Origin: Balanoglossus misakiensis
Lineage: Eukaryota; Hemichordata
NCBI GenBank assembly: GCA_040954595.2
Contig: CM082595.2
Coordinates: 124,001 to 188,000, forward strand
Direction: 5' to 3'
Length of the DNA: 64,000 bases
The notes beneath the pieces are model-generated. The model saw nothing but the letters and a program-made list of their open reading frames with translations. It had not been told where the DNA came from and searched no databases. Position 1 is the stretch's first letter. Each line of letters starts with the position of its first letter. Positions 12,961 to 25,105 of this stretch are shown piece by piece. Both the position numbers and the translations under genes were made by a program.

Positions 12961-15900
12961 TTAAAATGTGGCAGCTATTGGGGCTTTAAAAAAATCTGCT
13001 ATTTGACCAAATACCTTGAGTTTCTTGACTGGCATCTCATGAGTTCTGTCCTCTGCCTGGATGAGTCTGTCTCTACTCTCAAGCATCTTTTCGATAATTT
13101 CCCACAAAATATTCTCTTCCGGGAAATTATTGTCCACAAGATTCACCAGGAAGTAGTTATCGTGAATGTAATCCATGATGCGTCTTGATTCAGAATCTTC
13201 CGGATAGAGATAGCCCCACTGTGCTTTCCAGATGCCAAATGCCTCATCCTAATGCAAACACGGAAAACATCTTTGGGAAATTAATCTCTACAAAAAAAAC
13301 ATTTCTTCTGTGCATATGATTGTGCTGTTGATGACATTAGTGGATAAAGATCTGTAAAACATTACGTTTCTCTCCTCATGAAAATTCTTGGAATGAATGG
13401 AACCTGTCTTCAGTATTTTGTACACTCCCAAGAAATACATAGAGCAGTGTTTACAGTAATACTGAAGACAGGCACACATATGGTTGAAAAGATTTCTAGG
13501 TGACTGATAGTTTAATGTGAGGACTTTTTTCCAACCTTGAAGTAAGTGTGGAATTGTTTTCAACATTTCAAGAACTTCAGCAGTCATTTTTGTTTTGGAA
13601 CTTGATGTCACCAGAGATTTTTCCAACATTTTAACCCTTTCACCACCATGGTTTGGTCCAATCTCAATGTTTTCTATGGTAAAGTTAGACCTCTACAAGT
13701 GGAATTGGGGGTGAAAGGGTTAAGTTAGAAACAATACCATTGCATGGGTTGAGGCTACAAGCATATACTGATTGTTGCTAGAAATCTTGGCATTGACAAG
13801 CCAACCACTTGTATTGGAGCATGGGGGATTCGAACCCACGGCCTGCAACTCAGTTGCACGCTCTAGCCATCTGAGCTAATGCCCCAAACTAAAATTGTGA
13901 TATGACTCTCGCCAACTGGTATTGTCCAGTTTCTTTAATGTGAAATTTGCGCATCCTCAACGTGTACCATGAAAAGGCATGGCTCAAAACATTACTGGCA
14001 AATTTTATAAGGAACACCATCACTCCACAGACAATTTTTTCTGCAAACAAAAATGTACAAAGTTTAATAATTTGGATGCAAAGATAGAATTGCCATTTTT
14101 TGCATAACCATTTTATATAAAAATAAACATTTGCTTTTCAGAAAGGATGAAATTTCATGCACTTTGGATCTTAAAATTGATGTTATGATTCAAGAAATAG
14201 AATTACCAATATAGGGTTTGTTAACAGGTTCATGTGTTGTCCAAGATGGTGTCCCTTCTACATATCTACGAAATAAACTTGATGTACACCGAGCAGGTAA
14301 AAAACCTTGAGCGAAATACAGTCAATGGAACTTTAAGATGGATTTTTATCTACAAGGTTCAAAATTAGTAGCAGTAGGGAATTACTATGTTACCCACTCG
14401 CGGTAGCTACCTCTTCACATCAACCGGTACAGCAACTGGCCTGGTCTGTACGCAACCACCTTAATATATATATTTTTTGAGTGGCTACAACTATCAATGA
14501 TTGTTGCATTCAATAATCAGCTGGAATCATGGGTTCTATACTTCCATTTGATATCAGGTCAGTCACATGTACCTTTGTCACATAAGGGAAAGTCAGAAAT
14601 ATATCATGTCTCACACTTTTTGGCTTATATTTTTATATAAGCCTTGAAGGGGATGAAATTTATTCCAACGCATGTGCAAAATCATGCATACAGTAGCATT
14701 TTGTCAACATCTCACTTGGCCAAAATAAGTTAGGGAGACTTCTGTGTTTATGTTTCTGTGTTTAACAACACCCCAGAAAAACAAATTTGAATTACAATAA
14801 TCATGTCTGTGCACTCTTAGATAGATGTAACCACTCAGAACTGTCCAGAGCGAAAGGTGAACAATGTAGGTTTCCACTGTTATTCTCCAACTTTACATCA
14901 TGCATCTGATTGGTAAATATCACATCATGTGACACTCCACTTCCTGTTATGTCACAAATGATGTCATCAACAAAATGTGACCTCTCTTGTAATTGTTTGG
15001 TCATTTTGCTTGACATACAAAAAACAGGAAACATTTTTATGAAACATTTTTATGGTCTAGAAAAATATGTTATCTTTTATGTAGTTGGTGTTGACTAGAA
15101 AGACACAAATAGCCAAATAATGCCAAATGATTTGAGTCAACCTGAAGATTAAGTCCTCATTCATTAAAAAGTGACAGCAGAGAAAACTTAAACAGTCTAA
15201 TTTTGAGGACAACATCCATCAATTCAGACATGTAGAATAACAGAAATTGATATTCTACAAAACAGTAAAATAAGCAATCCTGGACCATATATCGGTGAAG
15301 GCAAGTCTTTTCAGATAAAAATATTCAGATGAATACAAAAAATGCCAATATTTTGGGTTTAGGATGTCAATCATTTTAATTTCTGGATATCAACAGAAAT
15401 CTTGTATTCATAAACTCTCTCATCATTTACAAACATCTACAATCTCTATTCTTTTGTTCACTGCTCACATTTCACTCTGGACCCCTACACTGAAAATTAC
15501 CTGAACTGTAACGTGCATCTTTTCAAGAGAAATACACAAGAAAATCATTAATGCATTCAACAGTAGTCTACTATTACGAAAAATAATTCAACACTCCATG
15601 CCAAAGTTGTCCAAGTTTGTGAAAATGAAATCTAACAAGGATATTCCTCCTGAAGTATAATGAACAGCTAAAGCAAAAAGCGATGGAATTCTATACAAAT
15701 GTAATTTCCTTATCAATTTGGACACAAGACTAGACAAATATTTAAATTTACTTTAAAAATGATCGAGGAAATTCATTCTGAAATGAAAATATGACTAAAA
15801 TCTACCAAATCCACTTTGCGATCTCTTTATGGAAGTATTAGTAACAAGAAGTAAATACTGCCGGTATTATTTAAAAGGGAAGTATTGAGCTTATATCAAC

Positions 15901-18900
15901 TATAGGTGTGGCAAAGTGATATTGACTATTCAAACTGCGGTAATTTTATGGTTGATTTATTGCAATATCCTATGTGGATTTCGAACAAAAGGCTTTTAAC
16001 CATAATGAAATGGAAACACTACTTTTCTGAGGATTTTTTGGAAAGAGCAAAATGACAAACTACCATTTCAATATAGCTTAAATAATTTGATCATTTTGTT
16101 ACGCCATTAGTAAAATAGATTACATTATCTTCACAATTGATTGATACAATATGACAAATCAGTCCTTTTTGTGCAACTTGGCATGGAGTTGTAGTTAATA
16201 ATCAAGTCCAATGTTCTGTGTCAACAGAGGTAATGATAAACCCATAGGACAGAATTCAAGACGGGAATGGGTTGTCACCTTCTAATAGGTATAAATCATG
16301 ATTTCTGCAATTTTTTCAGATGACATTTCAACTTTTTCATCTGAGAATATAGCGCTGTTGTATAAAATATTCTGCAGAAACTAGCAAAGAGCTTGAAAAT
16401 GTACACATATTTTGCCCGTTTCATTATGGATATTTGGTTTGCAATTTACAATGTCCTATTTCATGTTGTTGTAAATATCCATGCACCAAATAGATTTATA
16501 CAATGTCATCTTTGTCACCAAATGACTTTAAATTTACCAGCCAGGTGATGTGTATCAAATTGGCCACATTTCAATTTTCTTATATCAGCAAACCCCTTTC
16601 TCATTTCAAGATTTAAAACATTTTTTGCCCACCACTGTTGAATCAGAACAACTGTACCTTCTTTACATATTTTCACATTTCACTCAGAAACTTCAAATCA
16701 TGCAGTAAATGTGCCGAATTCTTTTTTTCAATAAACTCTTTTCTCAATCTCTGGTTTTCAAGACCAAATGGGACCCTTTTTATATTTTGAAGGGTACTGG
16801 TGTATTTATTTTTTTTGCTGCACATTCTTTGCAAGAAGAGAAGCAATACAAATATCACCGAAGAGAACAGAAAATGGAACATACAACTTACCTTCCAGTA
16901 CCAAAAACTGATTGGATCAACAATGGTTGGCTGAACTATTTCCCTACCTGGGAACACACCCCAAGTGACGGCAATGGGTTTCAATTTATCTGAGTTTGTT
17001 ATATCATCCACCCCCTGTAAATAAAAATCAAGAAATTGTAAACCAGGTAATAGGGTCACACTGCAATGGATGAGAGGTTGAGACAAGACTTGAACACAAT
17101 GTATGTATTTCCTTTTATTTATATTTAGACAATACTTACGCTGCTGTTGATGATATGGTAGTTTACTCTTGGAGAGTAATCAGGCAATATTTCCAACAAT
17201 GCCCTGACATTCTCTCTGGTTGTGAAAAACTCCAGGTATGCCTAGACGGTTAAAATAAATTGGTGTCATTAGGAGGAATTGATTCACATCTGATTTTCAA
17301 AATTACTTCTGGTATTGACCAAATAGTAAATTGCTACAATGGAACAAATTCAATCAAATTAAATGAAATGAACAAAGTATTCACGTGTTTATGTTCAGGA
17401 GTTGAATTCTGACAACTTGTCGTTAAGGAGATTTCAGAGAACAGAACAACATGAACTACAGCAATCCAAATAATGTCAAAAGTGATCGACTTTCTCCCTG
17501 CAAGTCAAAACCAAACAGAATACCTTTTGGAAAACATAGCCACCCGCATCTCCCCATCCAAAAACAGGATCAGATGAAGGTTTGGCGCAGACATTTGGCT
17601 GAGAGTTGATTGTCAACACTCCACGTTCATTGATGCTTATCAATCTGTCTTGAAGAACTGACGTCTCTGGAGCAAGCTCTTCTTCATTCCAGGGTAAATA
17701 TGTCACCTGTGGAAGACAGAAGATAAATGTAAATCAAGTGTACTAAACTAGAAAAAGGGATTTTTATTACTATTGCAGTCAAGTTCAAGTCATGGTTGAA
17801 GAGGATTATGTTTTCATGCATCATTTGACTCCATGTTGACCTATTTCCAGATTCCAGAACGATCAAATTATTTCCTCAAACTTAGCAAAAAACATTGCTT
17901 TAATTACCAGGGTAAACCACTAGTTCATGACTATGCTCTGTAGTGCATGCACTAATTATAACGACTGCTCTCCAAGGAGACAAGTCAATCTCATTGAAAG
18001 ATTTCATGAACACAGTTTTAATTTTAGAACTATTCTAACTACAGTGCTCAACTCGAATGGCACATGTATATACATGTACCAGCTATTGCCATATGCTAAT
18101 CCCGCAGGAATACTAGAAAATGACACCAAACTGACCTTCACACCATCTTTGTTGGGTTCACCAGACAAGAAAGAGGAGAAAACCTGCCAAACATCTTCCT
18201 CACTGTGCAGCTCTTGTCCCCACATTTTCATCAAATCTGCTTTCTGTATTTTGGGCTTAAGACAGAAGAGATAATAGTCTTTGAGATCGCCAAAGGCGGG
18301 CGATGTGGAGTCACCCCACCGACCGTTGGGAAACTCATCCCATTCCTGCGTCCTGTAGACATAGCTTTTGGGACGGATGGACCAAAAGATCGGTCTGACA
18401 TCTTCACCACTTCGGGAATGGTTGGCCGTCGTCTTCCAAGGAAGTGCTCGGGAGGGATCCTCACACCACAGACCCAATTTCTTTAGGATTTCGATAGTAG
18501 CAACTTCTCGGTTCAACGTGTAGAAATGCAGTCCTGCAACCAACCCACTGAAAAGACAAAAATAGAGTAATAAGTGACTCAGTAAAACAAGAATTCCAAA
18601 CAAGGTTTTTAGATGTTGAAACAGGAATGTTCACATATCCAGTAGTATTCGGAGCCTAAATATAAAGTCACTACTCTGAGAGAAATTTTACATTTAGTCA
18701 AAGATCACATCTACATTTGTCTGCAATACCCGACTTCTGGACCACCCATAATTCATAGTAATGCTACGGAAAGGCAAAGGCAATAATCACTTTCAGAAGA
18801 CCTTTACATTGACATTGAAGTTACCTTCAACACTCGGTATCTATAGTTACCTGTGCAAGAGCTCTTTGCAGATTTTAAGTGCATGCTGAACTCCAAACTT

Positions 18901-21789
18901 CCTTATGGCTAAATCATCTTCCTTTATTGGTTCTATTATATCTGTAATCTCTTTTGGAACCTCAAGTCTGGAGAGTTTCACTAACTGCCTCAATGATTGA
19001 TATCCCTTTTTGAAAAAAAAAGTCATGAAAAAATTTACAAATTTCAGTTTAAAAAGTGCCCCTGCTGTAAAACAAAACATCCTTATGTAATTTACTGACA
19101 TGCATGTTCAAGACCTCTTGAAAAGGTATTCATTAACTGAATAATTGCAACTGACGGGTCAATGAACTCAACTGTACTCAATACCACTGCCAGCATTCTT
19201 CCCAGGAATTTCTAACATAGTAACAGTGAATTTGCATAACATTGTAATTGTTATAGTAATGAGCTTTGATTGTTTCCCCAGACTAAAAGGTATTCATTAA
19301 TACTTTCAAACCAGCGTGGTATTGGTACAAACATAACGACGACTCTGGTAGAGTAATACCTTTCTAAAACGTGACGTCAAAGGGACTGAGAAATTTGTTG
19401 TTTAGCATAGACAAGTTTCCAGATTATGACAGGGTGCAGTTAAGATAGGTTACACAGCAATCCAATGAGTCTTTATATTTCATGGAGAGCAGGTCACCAT
19501 GAAGAGCTAGATAAAATTCTTTTATTTTTACCTGTATGGGGAAAATGCCAGGTATGATGGGAACATCAATGCCAATTTTCCGACAGTCTTTCACAAAATT
19601 CAGAAAATGACTGGATTCAAAGAACAGTTGCGTAATGATGAAGTCTGCTCCTGCATCCACTTTTTCTTTCAAGTGCTTCAAGTCGTCTTCGTAGCTGACA
19701 GCATCTGGGTGACCACGTGGGTAACCTAAAGTGAAAAACACGAACATTTGGAATGGCTCAATTTAACCCTTTTAGCACATTGTTTGGTCCAAATCCCTTG
19801 TTTTCTATGGTAAAAGTTGGATCTCTAGAGATGGAAATGATCTACTTACATGTTGAAATGTCTAATATTCTGCTTGTGAATGTAGCCTGTATGTGTAACA
19901 ACCATTATTATTGTTGAAATCTGATCTTGAATTCAACTTTCACAAAACTGCCATCTTTTTTCTTACCTGCCACACAAATCACAAAATAGTCTCCAAAGTT
20001 TTCTCTTATGAACTTGACAAGATCAGTAGCATAGCTTAAACCATCTTGAACGGGTTTCCATTCATCACCGACAGGTGGATCTATGATTAATATGGAAATT
20101 ATACAGAAATATTAAATTTCAGACGGGTATCTTCTTCTTACTAAGTTGCATACTTCTGGTAGTTGGAGAGAATTCTGAACGACAGCCCATGATACACCTA
20201 TGTACCAAATAGCAATGTGAGATTCCTGCAGCAGTTTAAGGTTTTGATGGACCGACAGACAGACACAGACAGACAAATAGTTAGACAGACAGACATATTT
20301 GCACATTGGAGCTAAATATTATCATACCTCCTCTCAGAGCAAGAATGTTCCTTATTCCTTGTTCCTTTGCTTTGAGAAGTATTTTCTTAATTTGATACTT
20401 TGTTTGATTGCAACACGTTATGTGCAACATGGTCTCCATTCCACAGTAATTCAAAGCGGTACTTGCAATCATCATGGAGCTTGTCGGGGAATCCCCGCTT
20501 GGGTTTCCGGCTGGGTGCCATGTGACATCACAAAACAACGGCTGTCCAACAACCATTCGATCAAACCTTGACAACAAGTAGACAAAAAGGTCACAAGGTC
20601 AAAGATCTATGTCTAATGGCTAATGGATCTGAAAAAAAAGTTTGCCCACTCATAGATATGCCATGATGGCAAATCCGATTTTCTGCAGTTTACTAATTTT
20701 CCACACATTGCAAGAAAATTTCTGCAAACTCAACATAACTAACAGCAGTGGGAGAACAAACAATTTTTGAAAATCTGATAGCAATAAACAGATGTATTCG
20801 ATACAACTGCTTAATGCTGTAGTCAATTTTTGGTACAGGAAAACAGGAGTCTATTTAGGGAAACCACTGACAAAATCACCATATGCCGAAACATGTGTAA
20901 ATATAGCAGACCCTACCCCACTGGAAATTAAAAGGTGTGTAGCAGTAGATGGACTGGCTATTCCAGTTGGGTTACACTATTACAATTATAATATCAGTCT
21001 ATAATTAGAAAACAAACTGAAGGGATGGTGTTGTAATTAAAATATGGACTTTACTCATATTTTTGACTGTTGGCCTGATGTGAAAATTGACACAATGTGC
21101 ACATGCTTAACAACTTATCAGGCCGTATATCAAATTTTTATTACCCAACAAATTAAAGACATGTCACACAATCTAGCAACAGGTATCGGGTGACATTAAG
21201 GATCGTGCCATTCAGTTAAGGGAACTTGATGAAAAAGTGCACAAATACATCATGAACATGAGAACAGTTAGACATGTCCTGTGTTGATCATTAAAGCATT
21301 TACAATTTTGAAAAATTGCAATCCTTTTTTCATGTGTTTGGAAAGACTTTCAAGTAAAAATAATGTTTTGGCAAATTTTACTAAAGCCACCATGTTTATT
21401 ATGTCCAAGTTTTCAAATGTCTGCTTTGTGGTATACTTTTTTACACTTGGCCACCCAAGGGAAAAACCAAGAATCAGACAGATCTCTTCTTTCCATGGTA
21501 ACTGTGGCTGGATTTGCATAAATGACCATTTCAAAGATAAATACCTTGCGATCAAATTAACAGCACCATTTGCAGTTCGTGGTGGAAAAAATTCCAGTGA
21601 AAAAAATCTGTCATGGGAGTCGATCCTGGCCTGGATTCGATCGATGAGTTTGGTGTAGCCTGGAGAGACTGGTCGAGAAAGAACTTCAGGGGTGATCTCT
21701 CCACTGGCTAAACTGGAAACACTGCTGTAGGAACTGCATCTTGCAAAGTTATGTCTGCCATTGTAGGTCGACAGGGAATTATTGCTCAT
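12961..21789 (-). CDS. MTHFR: Methylenetetrahydrofolate reductase
   Basis: Ten exons join in phase: 21545-21789, 20328-20566, 19967-20080, 19532-19725, 18851-19005, 18136-18547, 17524-17706, 17140-17241, 16892-17014, 12961-13248. They give 684 aa (human 656). The Ser-rich head (residues 1-45) includes T33-P34 and S42-P43, resembling the phosphorylated N-terminus of vertebrate MTHFR. The catalytic TIM barrel begins with [10 protein letters not shown], whose Glu66 matches the catalytic Glu, and continues with [26 protein letters not shown] and [11 protein letters not shown]. The animal-type regulatory half (about 340-684) is complete: WGRWGDS-type (here [16 protein letters not shown]), [31 protein letters not shown]. 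Reaction: NAD(P)H-dependent reduction of 5,10-methylene-THF to 5-methyl-THF, supplying methionine synthase; the regulatory domain binds SAM. The last intron is long (3.6 kb) and carries a tRNA-like sequence and a short inverted-repeat element. Confidence 0.97.
13631..13723. mobile_element. 93-bp terminal-inverted-repeat element, copy 1
   Basis: The ends are perfect 14-bp inverted repeats, TTAACCCTTTCACC and GGTGAAAGGGTTAA. The interior carries CCATGGTTTGGTCC and TTTTCTATGGTAAAGTT. It lies in the last MTHFR intron. Three related copies occur in the window, making it a MITE-like family too small to encode protein. Confidence 0.75.
13815..13885 (-). tRNA. tRNA-like sequence (probable pseudogene or SINE head)
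   Basis: 71 nt fold as a cloverleaf. The acceptor stem GGGGCAT/ATGCTCC has one G-U pair and discriminator A. The D arm is GCTC..GAGC and the T arm carries the B-box GGTTCGAATCC. The A-box (TAGCTCAGATGG) is good. The anticodon arm is irregular: a 5-bp stem TGCAA/TTGCA leaves only a 5-nt loop, while a 7-nt loop puts C rather than U at position 33 with TGA as anticodon. No T-run terminator follows. It lies in the last MTHFR intron. I cannot call an amino acid. Confidence 0.55.
19763..19841. mobile_element. Terminal-inverted-repeat element, copy 2 (truncated)
   Basis: It begins TTAACCCTTTTAGC and carries TTGTTTGGTCC and GTTTTCTATGGTAAAAGTT in the same order as copy 1, but the right inverted repeat is lost. 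It lies in MTHFR intron 3. Confidence 0.65.
20252..20296. repeat. (CAGA)n tetranucleotide repeat
   Basis: Imperfect GACAGACAGACA units in the MTHFR intron next to the exon ending at 20328. On the minus strand this is a TGTC/TGTG run. Confidence 0.9.
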
Positions 21790-24388
21790 ACTTGAAGAAT
21801 TAAACCTGGTTCCCTTTCACTCAACTGTTCATAAACAGAAAAACAAATACAGAAAAAGATTTTAAAAAACACAAAAAACATGTTTTTGTACATTCTGTTC
21901 TGGTGATGGTTTGTGGGAAAAATATATTTTAGTCACTTTTTGATGCTCTTGGCCGCCAATAATTTACCAGCCCACTATTTAGGAATGTATGTACCGGTAT
22001 AAAACAACACTAGATATCTAACCAAGTTGACATACCAACTTTGATATCTTGTTCATCTCAAGTGTGGGTAAACGTATGACTAGCCAAACTCAACAGTCTG
22101 ACCCCCAGATTAACTGTCTATATGTGCATATTGTAATCTCTTCATTATCAATTGACCAGGTCAATCTGGTTTACAAATCACTCATATCGCTAACCACGTA
22201 AAATTTCACTTGACTCATGTCTAAGTTGCTATGTTTTCAAAAAATGCAAAGTTAAACATTTTCTATGAAGTCTTCATTAATGAGAAACAATGTTCAGACT
22301 CTGTTCAGACTGCCAAAACAAGCTTAGAATTTCTTTAAGTACAAAATTCATTATGGCAAGAGAACAAAACTTATAGAAGTTTCAAAATTTTGTTAAAATG
22401 ATAATGTATTTCATTTGTATTTCATAGTTATATTCTTCAACTTACCGAGTAAATCTTCAATTCAACAGGATGAAAAATTCATGGAGTTGTTCGAGTCCTT
22501 TTCCAGCAGATCACAGCAAGAATTTCTGATAGAGAATGCAAACATACATGTATACATGTATTTGTCTCAGGAAATGAAAAGTAAAAGGATTCGGTTGTGA
22601 ATATTAATTAAAAGTAGTATGATTACGCAACAAAAACGGATGCGAAAATACAATAGACACAAAAAGTCGTTTGAAAGAAGCGTTGTTAGAGAAAGTGTTT
22701 ACATGATTGTTGTGCAAATGACAACCCTGAATGACCCATGACCCTGGGTAATTTAAAAGTCCGACGTTTCACGAAGCAGCGGCGTGTACACATCAGAAAT
22801 ATACGTTTGCGTCTTTCACAGAATACGTTGCGGCGGACATAGTCAATTTCACAGGCTGATATTGATATGCACTAAGTATCCCTGGGAAAGAAATGCTACA
22901 GTCTGTTCATAATTTACAAATATTCACTTATTTTGGGATGATGTTTATACGCACGCCGATAGCCCCATGCAGTGAGTGCGGTTAGGTGCAGACGTTCGCA
23001 ACGGAACAAATTTCACTGCATGCGATGTCATTCGGTCACGTCGGCAACGTTTTCTTTAAAAAGAGCAGTTGTCGTTAAAGTATGGTTCGTACTATTTAAT
23101 GACAATACATAAAACGACCATGAACACTTCTTAAAAACCGTAAATAACCTGTGAACATGCATGCGGATAGACGGCTTACCCTGACTATCTCAGCGACTGA
23201 CTCACAATAAAGAGGCCTAACCATTCTGTACGCCGTGTATAAATACCCGTTGACAATATATGCAAAAATACCCCCTGCAGAGTGAGCTCCAGCCATTCAT
23301 TGAGCTCGCTTATGTAGAAATTTGCATACATTACAAATCGCCATTTTCAGTGAAATATCGCCTATTTTGGTCTCATAGATATTATAGAATACTTTCACAT
23401 TTGGCTTGCGGTCTGAGCATTAGTGTATGGGTCTCCCGAAGTCACAAATACCTTCCGCAATATCAACCAAACTGCTAAAGACATAAACACTTAAAATCGT
23501 ACGCACGGAGCGCCATCTACGACACTCGCACATCACGTATATTATCTTTCGTTTACGTCATTTCCATGACTGAGTACGATCAAGGTTGATCACAAGAGTT
23601 TAGTTATTGCGCATACTATTTTGTTAAGTTCTGGCCGTCACGGGATGGTAAAAGTCTAGCCTCTCCGTTTTGCCGACTTTGAAATCTTTGGTGATTTTGT
23701 CATTTTTAGACATTATTCATGACGAAATAAAAGTACTGTACAACATTTCGGTTATGTGTCAAATTTTATTATCCGGAATATTTTAAAAGGTAAAAGTAAA
23801 ACTCGCTGCGTAAGTCTAAGACAATTGTACTGAGTGGGCGTCTTCAATCGGGATGTATACCTTCTCCTCCATAGTCTGCAAAGAACGGAAAGGTTAAGAA
23901 GCATCATCTCGTGCAATAGGCCTACTTGTACAAGTCCACGCTCACATCAGCTTCGGTGTATAACGAGTCTTTCATGCGGTGATCTGTCAAGCTGTCAGCA
24001 GAGCTTACAACCTTTGTACTTGCAGTTTACTGCCCTCTCCGTGACCCTTGGCGAGACAGCCGGGGTAACTGCATTCCAATGACTTATGCTATGCTATGCT
24101 ATGCATATGGCCGACACCGTCGATGGTGGTGACCATGTCTAGCTCCACGAAAATATGAAGACGACATATAGACGAATTATTATTGTGCATGTATATGTGG
24201 CCCAATATTTTAGCAATGAAAAAATGGATTGTGCACGACCCGCGTGGTATATTAAAACTTTTTGGTTTGACGATTTTTCTACCAATACGTAGTCAAGGCA
24301 ACTGTTTGCGCACATATTGACCGTCAGGAACGGACTATTCTTGTGTGTATTTATACAAGTGACAGAAAAACGAGGGTGTTTATAGACA

Positions 24389-24430
<42 letters not shown>

Positions 24431-25105
24431 ACTATCTTGATTGTGTCATATGTTTTATAGTGCATACGGAGAAATAGTGAGAAAAACTTCAAGAAACTTT
24501 TAGCGTGATTTATTTAATTGACAGCTTTATGCGATAATCAAACGACCTTTACAATCAGCCTCTTGTTTCCCGGTGATGTCGGAAATAATGTATGAAATGT
24601 ATTATGCCTTATTTTCTAGAAAAACAAAACTGCTGAGATACATTTCTCGAAATACAAAATATGACATACATAGATGTAATTTCAGTATTGACTTTGGATA
24701 CATTTCATCAACAATGCACAGCCTCTGAGTTGTATAAGCTTTTGAGTAATCTCTTATCTTGCCGATTTTAATGCGTTTTTTTCTAAATATGTATTTTATC
24801 AATATTGATTTGTGCGCGTCTCTTTTACATGCGAATTTATCAAATAATGTAGTATGTGCTTCTTCTTCGTTTTCAAATAAACACACACTAAGAATTGGAA
24901 GTTTTTTTCAGACAATCAGTCCCCGATGCGCATTCTACCTTAATTAAATTGATTGATAAAGAATCAGTGACTGCTATTTTTGTGGTGCATATGGACTATT
25001 GGATCTAATTTCAATGTTGCGACGACATACTACAGAGTGATAGCTTAAATGGTGCCTTGTACAAACTGCCACCAAACAGTTGGATATATGAAAACCATGA
25101 ACTAT
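21790..25105. other. Intergenic region between GH31 3' end and MTHFR 5' end
   Basis: 3.3 kb in which I see no convincing exon. It should contain the MTHFR promoter and possibly a non-coding first exon. A CA microsatellite lies at 24388-24428 and a short ATGCT repeat at 24084-24103. Open frames here are short and lack domains. Confidence 0.65.
24388..24428. repeat. (CA)n microsatellite
   Basis: Nearly perfect CA dinucleotide run of about 40 bp; the poly-Cys/Val frame through it is an artefact. Confidence 0.97.

Noticed and set aside
24139-24492. 117-codon minus-strand frame with poly Val-Cys
   Set aside because: It runs through the CA microsatellite and has no domain on either side.
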